From Promerops cafer (taxonomy: Eukaryota; Chordata; Aves; Passeriformes; Nectariniidae): a DNA stretch of 64,000 nucleotides. Location of the stretch: positions 511,076 through 575,075 of the forward strand of contig VZSE01009546.1 in the NCBI GenBank assembly GCA_013398275.1, read 5' to 3'. The position numbers were made by a program, and so were the translations under genes. Below, piece after piece: positions 33,136 through 45,262 of this stretch (the stretch's first letter is position 1; the number at the start of each line of letters is the position of its first letter). The notes under the pieces are model-generated. The model made no database searches. It was given only the letters and a program-made list of their open reading frames with translations, and was not told the DNA's origin.

Positions 33136-36100
33136 TCAGGCTAATAGCAGTGGGATATAATGTCACTCTGAACATATGCACTAAACCCAATGCATTGTGG
33201 AGATTAACGGAGCAGTATTGGATGTAGTGACCAGGCAGATGATTTATGGAAGAATTTACCTAACTATTTTTCCAGATGCCCAGAACTGAGTGTTTGGGAA
33301 AACAGCTGGTTGCCATGAAAACTATATTTCTGACTGATTGATGGGCTTTTGGGGCCCTTGAAACTGCAGACCTGATCTCCGAGGTATATCCCTATCCTAA
33401 AGTGGTTTTAGGATGCTCAGAATAAATTAGCTGCAACCACACCCTGTGCAAACTGAGCACAATGAAATTTCTCCACCTCTATTGAATCCCTGTGCTCCTT
33501 AGTGTTCACCTGAGGGAAAGGATTCAGAAGACTCCTGAATCACCAACTAAATGCATTTTACAGTGCAAAAAATCTCTGGATTCCTCTGTGAGGTAACTCC
33601 CTGGCTAGTGGACCGCGTTTCATTAGGTCACACCACCAGAATGGGACCTACATGGTCACACAGGGGTACAGCAGAGTGCTGGTACTAAATACCATGGTGC
33701 TGATTTACTAAATGGGTTTTCAGGCATCAGAAGAAATAGTAAGCTACCCTTATGATGTTAAAACTCAGGGAAAATGGTGGCCATGAAACTGGGGGTTGAA
33801 AACCACCAGGGAATGCTCTTTGGCTTAAACAAAACTGTTGTAGTCACACCTTGGCCTTTTAGGTAGCTAGGCTTTCCTGTGTTTTGCTATTGATAGCAGT
33901 TTTAATACTGCTGAAAAGAATGAATTACAAACCAGCTAAAACTTGTTTTTAATTTTATTTTTTTTTTAATAAAAGAGTCGTCTTATTAAAAGCTCCTATC
34001 TTAAAATACTCAGCTGTTATAAATCAGAATAACTCCACTTAAACTCATCTGTCAATACTGAGTTACATCCAGAAAGGCCTAGAGTTGTAGTTTTCCAGTG
34101 ATTTTCAATTTATCTCCCTATGCATTTGTTTTAAAACTAGGTCTAAGTAACTACATACTATCAAGATAAGTGAGATTAAAATTCTGTTATTTGGGTATCT
34201 TTTATGTATTCTGTATGTAATTAAATGCAATGAAAATGTAAGGTACAAAGCAGAGAAAATATAAGTTTTTTTCTGAAACTTATTATAGTAATTGGACTTA
34301 TTTATTGTCTCTTTATTTGCTTCATGCAGACACACCACCATACTCTTCTTTCATAGTGGTGACAGAGTAAAAATACTTTTTTTAACAGACATTTAAGGAA
34401 ATTATTCTCTTCAACACTATTTTTCATGTGTAAAGCAGAAGTAAAAATTGCTTTTGCTAATCTTTCATGCTTCATCTCAAAAGGATGAGCCACTCCCTCT
34501 GCTGGGGATATTTCTACAAACTGCTCTGCAAAGGAAAATGATGTGAAGTTTTGTAAGTGAAATGCTAGAAATCCAGAAACTCTTCTAAAGTAGTATAAAA
34601 CCTTTGTTATTGCATAAAACGTTGCTTAAATATATATGTTTTTTTACTCAAAAATCATACCTCATTCAAATAAAAAAAAAAAAAAACCCAAAGGAGATGA
34701 AACAAGGAAACAAAGGAACAGAGGTACAAAAATGTAAAGATTTCTTAGCCAATAGGTTTTAGTATTTTTTTTTTCATTTCACATATTTATAACTTAATTT
34801 GCATTTTGCCAAAGATAGCTTACTGATAATCCACCAGAGCTCCTTCTAGCTACAGGTTAGGTTTAGTCTGGACAAGAGCTGTAGGACATGACCAGCAGGT
34901 TTTCTGTCTTCATCTATCAACACTCAAAATAACACCTGGAGGGTAACGATTCTCAGGAAGAAAGTTCAGTTCATTCCCAGTTTTTGTTTAGTTAGTGGCC
35001 TTTTGGATGAAGCTGCAGTAGATTCCAAAGAATGACTCTGATGGGATGCCAAAAACCGTTCCAACACCTATTCATACATATATTGGTTTCTCAGTCAAGC
35101 TGAAAAAAGTGTGAAAACTTTTGTATTAAACAAAATAAGCATATTTTAAAAGATACAGAAACAAAGCATACAAGCTCAGGTTATCTGTCTTTTGTATATC
35201 TTTGTTCTTGCCTACTTGCTGTGGGAATAATGTATTTGCCTATATCAAGCAGGTCTGAGGGAAGCATAAATGTTTCACAGACAAGAATGCTCCTTCAGGC
35301 TCTCTAAAAATTGTTAGCTGGGTAGAGGAAAGACACCCAAATTTAGGCTACTGCTAGCAGATCTACATGGTAGCCAGGATTTCTCTCAGGCTGCATGTGT
35401 GAGAAGATCAGAATGCATATGAATAACTTCAGATTAGCCACAGAATTGCTGTTGTCAAGATAAAGAAAGTTTATAGAAAAAAAGTGGAGAGATTTGTTCT
35501 GGAAAGATGAATGGGTATTGCATCTACTCCAATGTTTTTCCCCTGTTTCCAGAATGTTACTTTGATTTAGAACATTTTGTGTTTAAATAAACTCCTAACT
35601 TGATACTCTTTGTATTTTGAAAAGCTCAGTAGTTAGTGTCTCTGTGGTGTCATTTTAGTGGCAAGTTGTTCAACAGGACATAATAAATCCAATAAAAAAA
35701 GACTGAATTCTAATAGTTTTATGTTGAAAAGTACTAATTTCAATGAGACTACCTGAACAGAACACAGTCTTTGAACATGCCTGAATATGGCAAAAACTGA
35801 AGTGGTAATTGCACTGGGAATAGAAAATATGACTAGCACTTACCTAATTCTAAATTTCTGAAAGCTCTTTTTCCTTCTTACATCCATTGGTAAACAGAGG
35901 AAATTCTAATGACCACAGGTGTCAGTGGAAAAGTTGATCATCCATAATTATTCACTCAATATTACTTAGCTATTACTCACTCGATTCTTTCTCCTGTGAT
36001 CCGGTCCTCTTTCTAAAATTCTTTTGTAAAATGCACTCAAATAACAAACGATGGAACATTTTGGGGGACCAAGAAACAGGTTTGTTTCTTGAAAGCTGGG

Positions 36101-39100
36101 GGATTCAGCATAACTCAGAATTATGTGAGTGTTTTCTTGGAAAAAAACATGAGAAAAGTGTTTTTATACTAGTTATGAAAAAGTATGCATACTGACACCC
36201 AACTTCTTAAAAGTAAGAAAAAATATATTACAAACCCAGAGAGCATTAAATGAAGCAAATTCGAGGTGAAATTTTGGGACCTTGTCACTGTAAAAATGTT
36301 TAACAAAAAAATGGTAAGATTTTAAAAAGATTTTTGTAGACAGTTCATGGTGCAATAAGGCTGTATTGCTTTTCTCATGCCCTCACATGAAACTGGAGGT
36401 TGACAAAGGCAAGGCATTGAAGCAAGACAAAGTGTGAACCCAGCAAAGCATTTAGGTCCACATCTGAAGTAAGATAAACACTAAATAAAAGCACTAAAAG
36501 CTATACTTATGGTTTCATGGTATTTTACCTTGAGGGAAGGGAGAACCACTAAGATTTTTTCCATGGGAAACAGAACATGCCAGTAGCTATATGATGGGCT
36601 AAGTCAAGGGTTTAATAAATTCAGAAAGCAGGGAAATGATAGGTGCTGAAGGTAGGGCAATGTGTTCTGCCTGCTGAACATACAGCTGCTACTTTAGCAA
36701 ATGCAGCGGTCATTCTTGCTTCTCTCCCGTGGCTCTTCCAGGTGTTTCAGTGCACACAACATCTGGAGGATAGCGCACAGTTTTACTCAGGTCATCTATT
36801 GTTCTCTGGATTACAAATGAATTCCTGTCAATTTAACTGTGTGCTTGCTGGAAGAGTAACATTAAATATTGCCAAAAGAAATTTTAAAAAGTAGTGGTCA
36901 ATATTTCCTCTAGCTGAGATAAATTTTCAGATTAAATTTTAAAAAATTAATATCATTCTTCCCCTCAGAACCTTTGCAACTCCTACACGACCACATCAAC
37001 TGTTAATATCTTTCAGCTTGTGAGACTGTGCAGTGTTGTGGAGTGGCCATTCTGCATAGAAGCTGAACCCTGTGCCAGCTCACAGCAGGTCACAACTTTG
37101 CCTCCATTATTTTACCCTTTGCCTGTCTTCTCACAGAGGCTTTATCAAATGTATAAGCTGAAGTATGGCTGGCTGATACTACAGTTGTTCTACTTGTTCA
37201 CAAAATTGAGAAAAAAATTGTCAAAATTATGTGGATTTTGTTCAGAGATTGTAGGAACATCCTGGACTTATTTAAATGCATTTTGAATTTTTCCTGGAAG
37301 GATTAATACTCTAACAGAAATGTGATTTCTGTTTAAAAGGTGTCTATATTTAAATATGTATGTCATATAATCTAGCTATCTTGTTTGATTCTCACAGATC
37401 ACATTTCACAAGGGTTCTCAAGTAAATATTCCTTTGCTCACATGTATATCATATTATGACTCTTGAAAAAGTTTGAGTCTGGTTGTTAAAAGTCTTCTAA
37501 ATTATTTTCAGTCTGTAAAAAGCCATATGGAAACACAGTCTAATTTACTAATAAGGGAAAGGAGAATATTTGGTTTTCTTTGACCAGAGTTTCACTGGTA
37601 CATAAAGTCTCAATTGTTCCCATTCTTTTAGGAAATAGAAATGACTCATCATTTCTGCCAGCCCTCAGGTTGTGCAGCATAGAAAAGACAGAAAACCTTC
37701 ATTTGTTCTTTGCACCTATAAACCATTTTATCCTGAAGGATAAGTTTTCTGGAAACTAAATGAAAGTCCTCTTGTCCTGTTCCAGCTCAGCTTTGCAATC
37801 TTTCATGGGGTAGAAGTATATGGTCCTCATGACAGAACACACCTGTCAGATTACTTTCATCATGAAATTAGTGTAAAAAAAGTGGGTTAAGTTTGGAATA
37901 GTTTTAAAGGTCATGTAATTGAAAGTTTAAATCTCACATGTATGTGGCTTTATGTACTTGACTGCATTTCTTTCAGACCTCCACGGTCTGTAGATATTTA
38001 ACATTCATTATGGTTTATATTTAAATAACTGAGTATTTTTTGGGGTCTGTCTTGAAGTGACAGAGCAGGTCAGACATAGAGCCAGAATGATAACCTAAAT
38101 GTTCCACTTCATAATGTAGAGTTGTAGCCACTCTTAAAGTGCTGTTGTTTCAGTGAACCAACATAGGTTGAACCTCCATGCTTTGTTTTTCAGACAATGC
38201 ATTTTCATGTTATTGTTGTTAAACCAATGACATATATTATCTACACAATATATTCCTTCTTTAAGTGTCAGTATTTTTTAAAAAAAGTCTGTTACAAAAG
38301 CAGGTGCATGGGTTGGCTTTTTTTTTTTTTTTTCATTTTGAAATGTAATAAAGTCAGTTTTTGGCCTCAAGCAATACTAGGATTTAAAATAGGAACTACT
38401 TTGAAGCAACATGAAGTTGCACCCAGCCTCTAGGTTATTAAATATGTTTTCTCTCTCTGGCTTCCTAAATGCATCTCATTGTTTAATGGAATTTTAACGG
38501 TAAGATTTAGTTGTAGGCATTTCAGCTGGACTTCCTTTAGAAATACATAATGATGCACCCTCTATTGCAAAATACAAGTGGATTGGGGGGTGTGGGAGGG
38601 GGAAACACCAAAATATTATTTTACTTCCATATCACAAAAAGGAGTAGACAAATTAACTGTATTTCAAGAGAAGCAATAATATGGCTGGTGGGTGGGTCAT
38701 CTCAGAGATCTAGTCAGGGTGAACGGAGCTTCATCTTTCAAGGGCTTGCTTTCATGCACAGCTTAGTTTATGCAACTTACAACCAAAAATAACCTGTTCT
38801 TTTAAAGCAGAATGATAAATACACATTCTGTTCCAGCAAGCCTACCTTTCCAGTTGATGCAAAATATTGTTATAACTAGGCTCAGTTAGTGAACTTTGGC
38901 ACTTTAGAAACTGAGTGTGTGGTCATGAAGGCAAAGCAAATCCTCTGAATCTCCAAAACATTGTTACCCACAACTTGCAGTGCTACTATTCACTTTACAT
39001 GAGTTTAAATCATATTGCCCAGAAGATGTGTACCTAGAAGACTCTGGACTCTGTAGTTATAATAAATAAATCCTTTTGCAAAAGACAGTCATATAATATT

Positions 39101-39828
39101 GAAGTATTAGCTGTAAATTCACAAAAGTCAAGATACAAATCGCACATAAGTGTAGATACTGGTAGATACTGGTACAACAATTGTTTCTTGCTAAAAAAAG
39201 TGAAAGAGGAATATTTCTATTTTACTCTGATAAGAGGTAAAGACAGCCCAGCTAGGTCACTTGAAGGCATTCTGTGGGGACAAGAAGGAAGAAGAGGAAG
39301 ATCCATAGCCATTCTTTGCTTTATATTCATTCCACAGATGGAAGGTTTCAATTTTCAGAACTGTCAGTTTATCTTCTTTTCTTTTTTTTCACTTCTTTTG
39401 TGTTCAATTTTAAAAAGCTTTTGAAAGGTACATTTAATTATTTCAATCTTTTATTTTTAAGAAATGTTTCAGCTTTTTTTTTTTTTTGTTGTTGTTCATG
39501 TAGGCTTGTTCCAGAATGCTAATATCTTATCCCTGTTATACTCCAACCCCAAGCAAAATCATGTTAGAGCAAGCAATGTTTTCTGAAAGTTTTATTTTTA
39601 CATACAACCAAAATGAGTTATATTACACCTGCATGAATGATGTTTCCCTTATTTTATGAAACTGGAAGACAGCCAAGTTGTACAGCCTCTCTGTAGGTGC
39701 AGAGTTGGTTTTTTTTTCACACGCCTATTCCCAGCATCACCTGCTTCAATGATTTGAGTGTTCCCCTCAGGTAGGTCAAAATTTAAACATGTTAGTACTG
39801 AGGTTGGCCACACCCAGAGATAATAGAA
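33136..39828. other. unique AT-rich sequence with scattered homopolymers
   Basis: I recognise no gene or mobile element in these 6.7 kb. Simple sequence consists of A15 at 34672-34686, T16 at 38318-38333, T14 followed by (GTT)3 at 39474-39496, and a 10-base unit (GTAGATACTG) repeated twice in tandem at 39152-39171. Open frames are chance-like. Confidence 0.55.
39152..39171. repeat. 10-base tandem duplication
   Basis: GTAGATACTG occurs twice in direct succession, followed by a partial third GTA. Confidence 0.9.
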
Positions 39829-39850
39829 TTTTTTTTTTTTTTTTTTTTTT
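39829..39850. repeat. T22 homopolymer
   Basis: Twenty-two uninterrupted T residues follow AATAGAA. Confidence 0.97.
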
Positions 39851-40257
39851 GGCAATAGTTGTGTTAGCTAAATATGACATAAAGATCTATGAGAGTTATT
39901 TTTTGAACTTTGAGCAACTCTTTGTTATTGGATGTCAGGAGTAGCTGATGTTATTATGCAGGGATTTCCAGAACCATTTCATAAGATAAAATCAGGTAGT
40001 AAACAAGAATGTTTGCACTAAGGAAATGGAAAGCTGAATGATCCCAGTACTCCAGTTGCTCATGATCTTTTCTTTAGCTCCAGATAGTAAAAGCATTGAA
40101 AATGCTGCAGAGGGCTGTGATTTTATTATCATCTTGTGCTGACATCCACAGGCAGAGTTGGATGTGGGAATGCAGTCTGCAATGACCACACTCTACCTCC
40201 AAAACCAATGAACTTCAGTTCCTACTGGCCTCAACACAACATCTTTTGCAGCAGCTT

Positions 40258-40258
<1 letters not shown>

Positions 40259-40312
<54 letters not shown>
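40259..40312. repeat. perfect (CA)27 microsatellite
   Basis: This 54-base array is the longest uninterrupted dinucleotide repeat in the window. It lies between two comparatively complex, GC-balanced flanks (GCAGCAGCTTG before, ACCTCCTGCCC after). The open frames through it (runs of HT on one strand, CV on the other) come from the repeat alone. Confidence 0.99.
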
Positions 40313-40313
<1 letters not shown>

Positions 40314-40379
40314 CCTCCTGCCCTAAATCCAGCTCCGCAGTGGGAGGGAATGTCTATCTGGGATGTAAAGCAATTCAAT

Positions 40380-40570
40380 CCTAGTAAATATTCTGTCTAT
40401 TTTTCTGCTTTAAACAGCTTTTGTTTGGTTAATTGGTGCTGTAGGCAGATAACCAATTTTCTCCTGTGGAGGGATTAGTGGAATTCCATTGTTGAGATGT
40501 TCTAATTGTTAATTTGCATGCTTGAGAAAGATTATAATTTTGATTGTGAAACCTACCAGGGTTGATTTTT
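40380..40570. promoter_or_regulatory. candidate regulatory block with SOX and POU-type sites
   Basis: A SOX-type CCATTGTT at 40486-40493 lies 18 bases before a perfect octamer ATTTGCAT at 40512-40519, with CTAATTGTTAA between them. Upstream are GGTTAATTGGTGCTG near 40427 and GATAACCAATTTTC near 40449 (CCAAT/homeodomain type). Downstream is GATTATAATTTTGATTG near 40530. No coding frame or repeat is present. Function is inferred from the site arrangement. Confidence 0.35.
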
Positions 40571-42139
40571 TTTTCCCTGAACAAAGTAGAGGAAATATTT
40601 TTTTGCACTTAATTAATATCTACACAGTGTCAAGCATTGGACAGCATCAAACACAATTATGAAACATATTTAAAGAACAAATATCCCTAATTCTCTTTTT
40701 TGGGAACAGTTCATGGCCAGCACCCTCTCCAGAGGAAGTCAGATAAACCCTAAAGCTGAAAAGTCCTGTAAAAGCTATTAAGCTCACAAAGGACTGCAGA
40801 AGCCCAGCACTGTTCTCAGTTCATACACTGTAAGAGTTTTCCATCTTTATCTTTGCACTTCTCTTCCCAGTAAAAAAAATAAAAAAGATTGAGTTATTAT
40901 CTTGAGATGGATAATTGGAGGTAAAGTCCTACAAAAGATGAGGCACTTTGAAGTTTTCACATTAATGAACAGGTTGTGATAAACCTTTTGGGAAAGATGG
41001 AAACTTCATTCTTCATGTGTATCTGGCACCTCATCAGAAAGCTCCTATCTGATCAGGTCTGAGAATTTTATCCCATTCAGCTAACTTGGGCTAAAACTTC
41101 TGTCATTAGGCATTGTTTCTGGAAAATGCAAAAGAAATTTCAACTTCTTCTTCAGGGAAACATTGACATCTTTATATTGCTGTTGCTTTGGGAAGAGGTG
41201 TGGTACCAATATCATCCTCAGATGGTACCAGTCACTACTAAACTTAATCCTGTCTTTATTCCACTGCATGTGGTCTGTTAATATATGAATAGTGACAGGA
41301 GAAGACCTAATATTTTGAATTTCTGATGCAAAAAGTACTTGTCTCCTGTCGTTTTTTGGAGCCTCTTTCAGCTGTGATGAATTATTGCAAAGCCACTGCA
41401 AAATGTCCTAACATGAAAAAATTTCTTACTACAGTAGTGGAACCCATTACATGAAACAATGGAAATTTAAGATTATCTCCTTAATCTTATGGATCATAAG
41501 TTACCTTATGGATAACTAAAACTTTTTGATTGTTACAGTCAAGTTCTGCAGATGGGTGGGCAGTACCAGGACAAGGAAGTTTAGAATGGTGGAGGGAAAA
41601 TGAATCAAGTGCATGAATCAACAGCTACTTTGCTCAGAAGTAAAAAAATTAGAAATGCCTGAGTGGTGTGCGAAGGCAGTAATTGCCTTCCTCTGAGCCC
41701 CAGAAATGAGAATTTTTTTAAAAAAAGTCATCTAGGAGGCTTGTGGTGTTGGTTTATTTTCTCTTGCTCTGTTCTTCAGAGGTCTAAAATAAAGAAACAG
41801 AGTTTCTTCATAGTTGTCTTATTGATCAAACAAAGCATGTGAAGAATCAAAATATGCATTGATTTGAGTGACAAGATCCTAAAATTCCCATATTAAGTAA
41901 TGTTTGGATAATTATATACTGCTGAGCACTACACAAATGTTTTGGGTTTATTTTAGCTGACTGAGAGAAAGGGAAAAAATGAGACAATTAAAGAAAACCA
42001 AATGAATTAAAAATTTTTATGCAAATATTGGCAGAAAAATACTTTGTTTACTGTTTTCTGTACATTTCATAACACAAGAGAAATATCTCAGTGAGAATTA
42101 TACATTTGACTGAAGATTGCATTAAGACCTTTGAGTCTT
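40571..42139. other. unique AT-rich sequence, no gene seen
   Basis: A 106-codon minus-strand frame at 41081-41401 begins just after an acceptor-like ACATTTTGCAG. It has no recognisable product, and frames of this length are expected by chance. Confidence 0.45.
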
Positions 42140-42605
42140 ACATAGGCAGGGGTATCTTCTTTTAGACCAGTTTACTCAAAGCCCCATCTAACCTGACCTT
42201 GAATACTCTGAGGTATGGGACACCCACAGCTTTTCTGGACAACCTGTTCTAGTGCCTCACCACCCTCACATTATAGAATTTCTTCATGATATCTAATCCA
42301 AAACTGACCTCTTTCAGTTTAAAGCTATTCTGTCTTGTTCTATGTGCAGGCCCTTGTAAAAAGTCCCTCTCCATCTCTCCTGTAGCCCCTTTAGGTACTG
42401 AAAGGCGCTGTAAGCTTTCCCTGGAGCATTCTCTTCTCCAGGCTGAACAACCCCAGCCTCCTCAGTCTGTCTTCACAGCTGAGGTGCACCAGTCCTCTGA
42501 TCACCTTCATGGCCTCCTCTGTGCTTCCAACAGGTCAATGTGCTCCTTGTGCTGTGGATTCCAGAGCCTTATGCAGGTCTTCAGGTGGGAATCAGTCACA
42601 GTTTT
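42140..42605 (-). mobile_element. CR1 LINE, 3' fragment
   Basis: In reverse orientation this follows the classic CR1 3' region: TTAGACCAGTTTACTCAAAG, a region close to ACCTTGAATACTCTGAGG, CAACCTGTTCTAGTGCCTCA, then CCCTTGTAAAAAGTCCCTCT and TTCTCTTCTCCAGGCTGAAC, ending near CTTCAGGTGGGAATC. About 460 bases survive. The terminal 3' portion (the octamer and the bases just before it) is missing or too diverged to recognise. The plus-strand open frame at 42286-42624 lies inside it and is antisense CR1, not a gene. Confidence 0.96.
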
Positions 42606-44105
42606 ACATTTTGTGCCATTTTAGCAGCCCAATGTTTTGCACTGATACTGGGATGATTCACAGGTCACCTTTTATGAGATCACTTCCACAAAGTAGGAAT
42701 TCTTTCCTAAAGATAGGACAAATACAGACCTCAGTATACACTCTTGTCTCAGATCTGAAATGACAGTGAATAGCATATGGTAAATAAAACCCCCAAACCT
42801 CCACCCTGAATAATTTAGCCACTGGGATGTGGCTGAACTGCTGTGGCCCTGCTTAAAATGGAAAAGCCTCAGCAGTCACAAAGCTGAAGAATGTTAAGGA
42901 ATTAGCCATTGCAACCAGTGGTGCTAAAGGTAAGTCCACATCTGGACTCTTGAAAACAATTGCTGTTTCCTCTTTGTTCGTATTAATTCAAGATCTTGGG
43001 AAAATACTTCCACACTAGGCAAGCTCTTTAGTTTTGACATAACAAAGAATGTCATTCAAGCATTATTATTCTTAGATTGTTTGTCAATAACAGACCCAGA
43101 ATAACCTTAAACTGTTTGTTGAGAAGTTTTATTTTTAGTTTTCAGTACTTAGAGAGATAATAATTGACTGATCCTCAGTGCCTAAGGAACCATCAATGTG
43201 AGACTGTGAATAAGTTTAAGATACAGGCAGAAGAGTATCCAGAGACTAAGATAGATCCAGGTGGTTGTCTTATTTTTCAATTTCAATAACTGTCAGATAT
43301 CTGAGATTCCAATGGTTAACATCCTTCATAACCTTTTGAGAAGAAGAAGAAAAGATAAAAATAAAGAAGAAAAAATAAAATATTGGCATGGGATGAAATT
43401 AGTTGTTAATCAAGCTTCTCCATGAAATTTTACTAAATTCCAAATTGGCTTGAAATATTCAAAATTGACTCTGTGTTTCAGTTCTAGATTTTGTAGTTCT
43501 GTCAATATAATCCCAATAGCCGGCATGTCTGGGAGCAAGAGTTAGGCAGTAAACTGAAGAGAATTTTTTTGCATAGTGCTTTTGGAATATTAACATTTTC
43601 ATCAGAGAATACTCTCTTGCAGCTTATAGGTCTGCAAGACTTGGTATGGGAAAGGCTGGAGAAAATGTCGTGCTTCTGGATGGTGATGTCATTCTTGGAA
43701 GCCTGTGAATTTCTGGACCGTGGCTCTGATCTCAGTCCCAGAAGAACAAATACTAAAGACCAAAGTTTGAAAATTTCAAGATACTTTTGTTAAGAAAATG
43801 TAAAACTGTAGGTTTTGAGTATTATATGTGGGAGAAAGTTTCCATTCTGAAATTCGGCTTTGATTGCTCACTCACCATGATTTTAATTGACTTTCTGTAG
43901 ATCAGAAATAGCACTGGGCTACAGACATCAAATTAGAGTGGTCCCAGACTGCACTACATGCAGTTCACTGGGTCAAACCAAAAAACTTCATTAGTAGTAT
44001 AACATGTCAAAATTAGTCACTTAAGAGTGTAAACAGCTCCAGAAACAGGAATGAGCAGGCCTCCAGCCATCTGCTTTGTGTGTTATTCCTGCTTTTTCAC
44101 TGTAG
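42606..44105. other. unique AT-rich sequence, no gene seen
   Basis: An A-rich GAA/AAAT stretch at about 43339-43380 is the only simple sequence. No gene is recognised. Confidence 0.55.
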
Positions 44106-44210
44106 GCACTGATTTTTGTTCACTCAGCCAGATGATCGTCGCCTTAGATGCAGCTGAGTGTCCCGAAGTAGCAGAGAGCTGGAGATGTCAACAGATTGCG
44201 ATGCCTTCCG
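44106..44210 (+). other. possible 105-base coding exon, phase 1-1
   Basis: A strong acceptor (TTATTCCTGCTTTTTCACTG then TAG, ending at 44105) and a strong donor (TTCCG|GTAGGG at 44211) bound 105 bases, a multiple of three. Exactly one frame is open across it, and it enters and leaves in phase 1, so the exon could be included or skipped without a frameshift. The product contains FCSLSQMIVALD, AECPEVAES and WRCQQIAMP, with three cysteines in 34 residues. Five CpGs lie in the second half, against a CpG-poor background. Symmetric phase 1 exons are typical of extracellular modules, but I recognise no domain. A chance arrangement remains possible. Confidence 0.22.
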
Positions 44211-44398
44211 GTAGGGGCACAATGCTCTGGGCTCAGCAGGGAGGACCAACATCAACAGCTGGTACATCCCAGGACCTCTTTTCCATCTTCTTCTCTCATT
44301 TTTTTCCTACAGATGTGAGAAGCAAACGATCTTGTCATTATTAGCAAAGGCACCCTGGAGTAACCCTATACTCCTTTTTAACTCAAGCCAGTGACAAA

Positions 44399-44449
44399 CC
44401 TTCCTCCCCCATCCTCCCTCCCCCTCTCTTCTTCTCATCTCTCCTCTCT
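44399..44449. repeat. polypyrimidine tract
   Basis: About 50 bases are almost wholly C and T, broken by only a few A residues (for example at 44411). Confidence 0.9.
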
Positions 44450-44799
44450 ATTATACTGACATTCTTATTTTTTTACATTATTTTCATGATAGTTTTTAAT
44501 TTCTATCTAGTACACTTTTTGTTTGTTGCCCGTTCTGCAGCAGCTGTTTTTTGTGTACCTGATTACTCAATTTATGAAACCAGATTTATTTGGTCAAATT
44601 CTATTGAGATATATTTGTAAAGCCCTATGAAATAACAGAGAGATCTTGAGTATAAGAAATTGCTTTCTTTAATTTATTTTTGGCACCAAAAATATGGAAA
44701 GTGTACACTAGCCATGCAACCAGAAAACAAATCCTAAAATGCATGATCAAAAGAAAACATTAGCAAGCCTCTGAACAGCAGTAGCAGCGTCAGTTTCTA

Positions 44800-45060
44800 G
44801 TTCATATAAAAGAGTCAGTAGGGATTAGGCAATTGCTGTGCAAAGAATAAACCAATGATTTCTTGAAAATTAGTGTTTAGCTGATAGCCATTTAATTAAA
44901 CTGTTTGCTTTAGCGTTTGTGATTTTTAATGGATTTTCAGGAGAGGTTAAAGGGAGGAGTTGAAGGATAAGATTTAATGCAAATATAGAAAGCTTTTATT
45001 TCTTTGCTAAATGCATAGTATGTTGATATGTCACCATTCCCATCAATAGAGTGAAGACCA
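44800..45060. promoter_or_regulatory. weak candidate non-coding regulatory block
   Basis: Homeodomain- and forkhead-like sites cluster here: GGATTAGGCAATTGC near 44822, GAATAAACCAATGATTTC near 44846, CCATTTAATTAAACTG near 44888, GTGATTTTTAATGGATTTTC near 44920 and ATTTAATGCAAAT near 44972, which resembles an octamer in reverse. There is no coding frame. Confidence 0.25.
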
Positions 45061-45127
45061 AAATACATGAGCTTGTATTATTATGTAAAAAATTATCCTA
45101 ATTTTACATTAAAAGTAAGTATTTGTT

Positions 45128-45262
45128 TCACAGAATATTCTGAGTTGAAACAGACCTGCGAAAGTCATTGAGGCCAACTCTCAAGTGAATAGCCCATACA
45201 AGGGCCAAACACACGCACGACCTTGGTATTATTAGCACTATGCTCTGGGCTAATCTCAGGGA
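45128..45262 (-). mobile_element. TguSINE1-type SINE (tRNA-Ile head, CR1 tail)
   Basis: On the minus strand, from about 45260 to 45187, the sequence tracks a tRNA-Ile: GAGATTAGCCCAGAGCATAG (degenerate A-box side), GTGCTAATAATACCAAGGTC with the AAT anticodon at 45233-45231, then a decayed B-box region and TGTATGGGCTATTCACTTGA. It passes into a CR1-like tail (AGAGTTGG near 45180, AACTCAGAATATTCTGTGA at the end). This tRNA-Ile plus CR1 combination is characteristic of TguSINE1, known from passerine birds and mobilised in trans by CR1. Several indels, including loss of bases in the A-box and additions near the B-box, show an old inactive copy. It is not a functional tRNA gene. Confidence 0.92.

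Noticed and set aside
40136..40384. Open frames on both strands across the CA array
   Set aside because: They are produced by the dinucleotide repeat, which has no stops in these frames.
41081..41401. 106-codon minus-strand frame after an acceptor-like site
   Set aside because: No recognisable product and no donor or polyadenylation signal supporting an exon; recorded only within the gap description.
42286..42763. Two overlapping plus-strand open frames of 112 and 84 codons
   Set aside because: They lie in, or start in, the antisense strand of a CR1 3' fragment.
45187..45260. A functional tRNA-Ile gene
   Set aside because: The A- and B-box regions are damaged, and the tRNA-like part is fused to a CR1 tail, so it is a SINE head.
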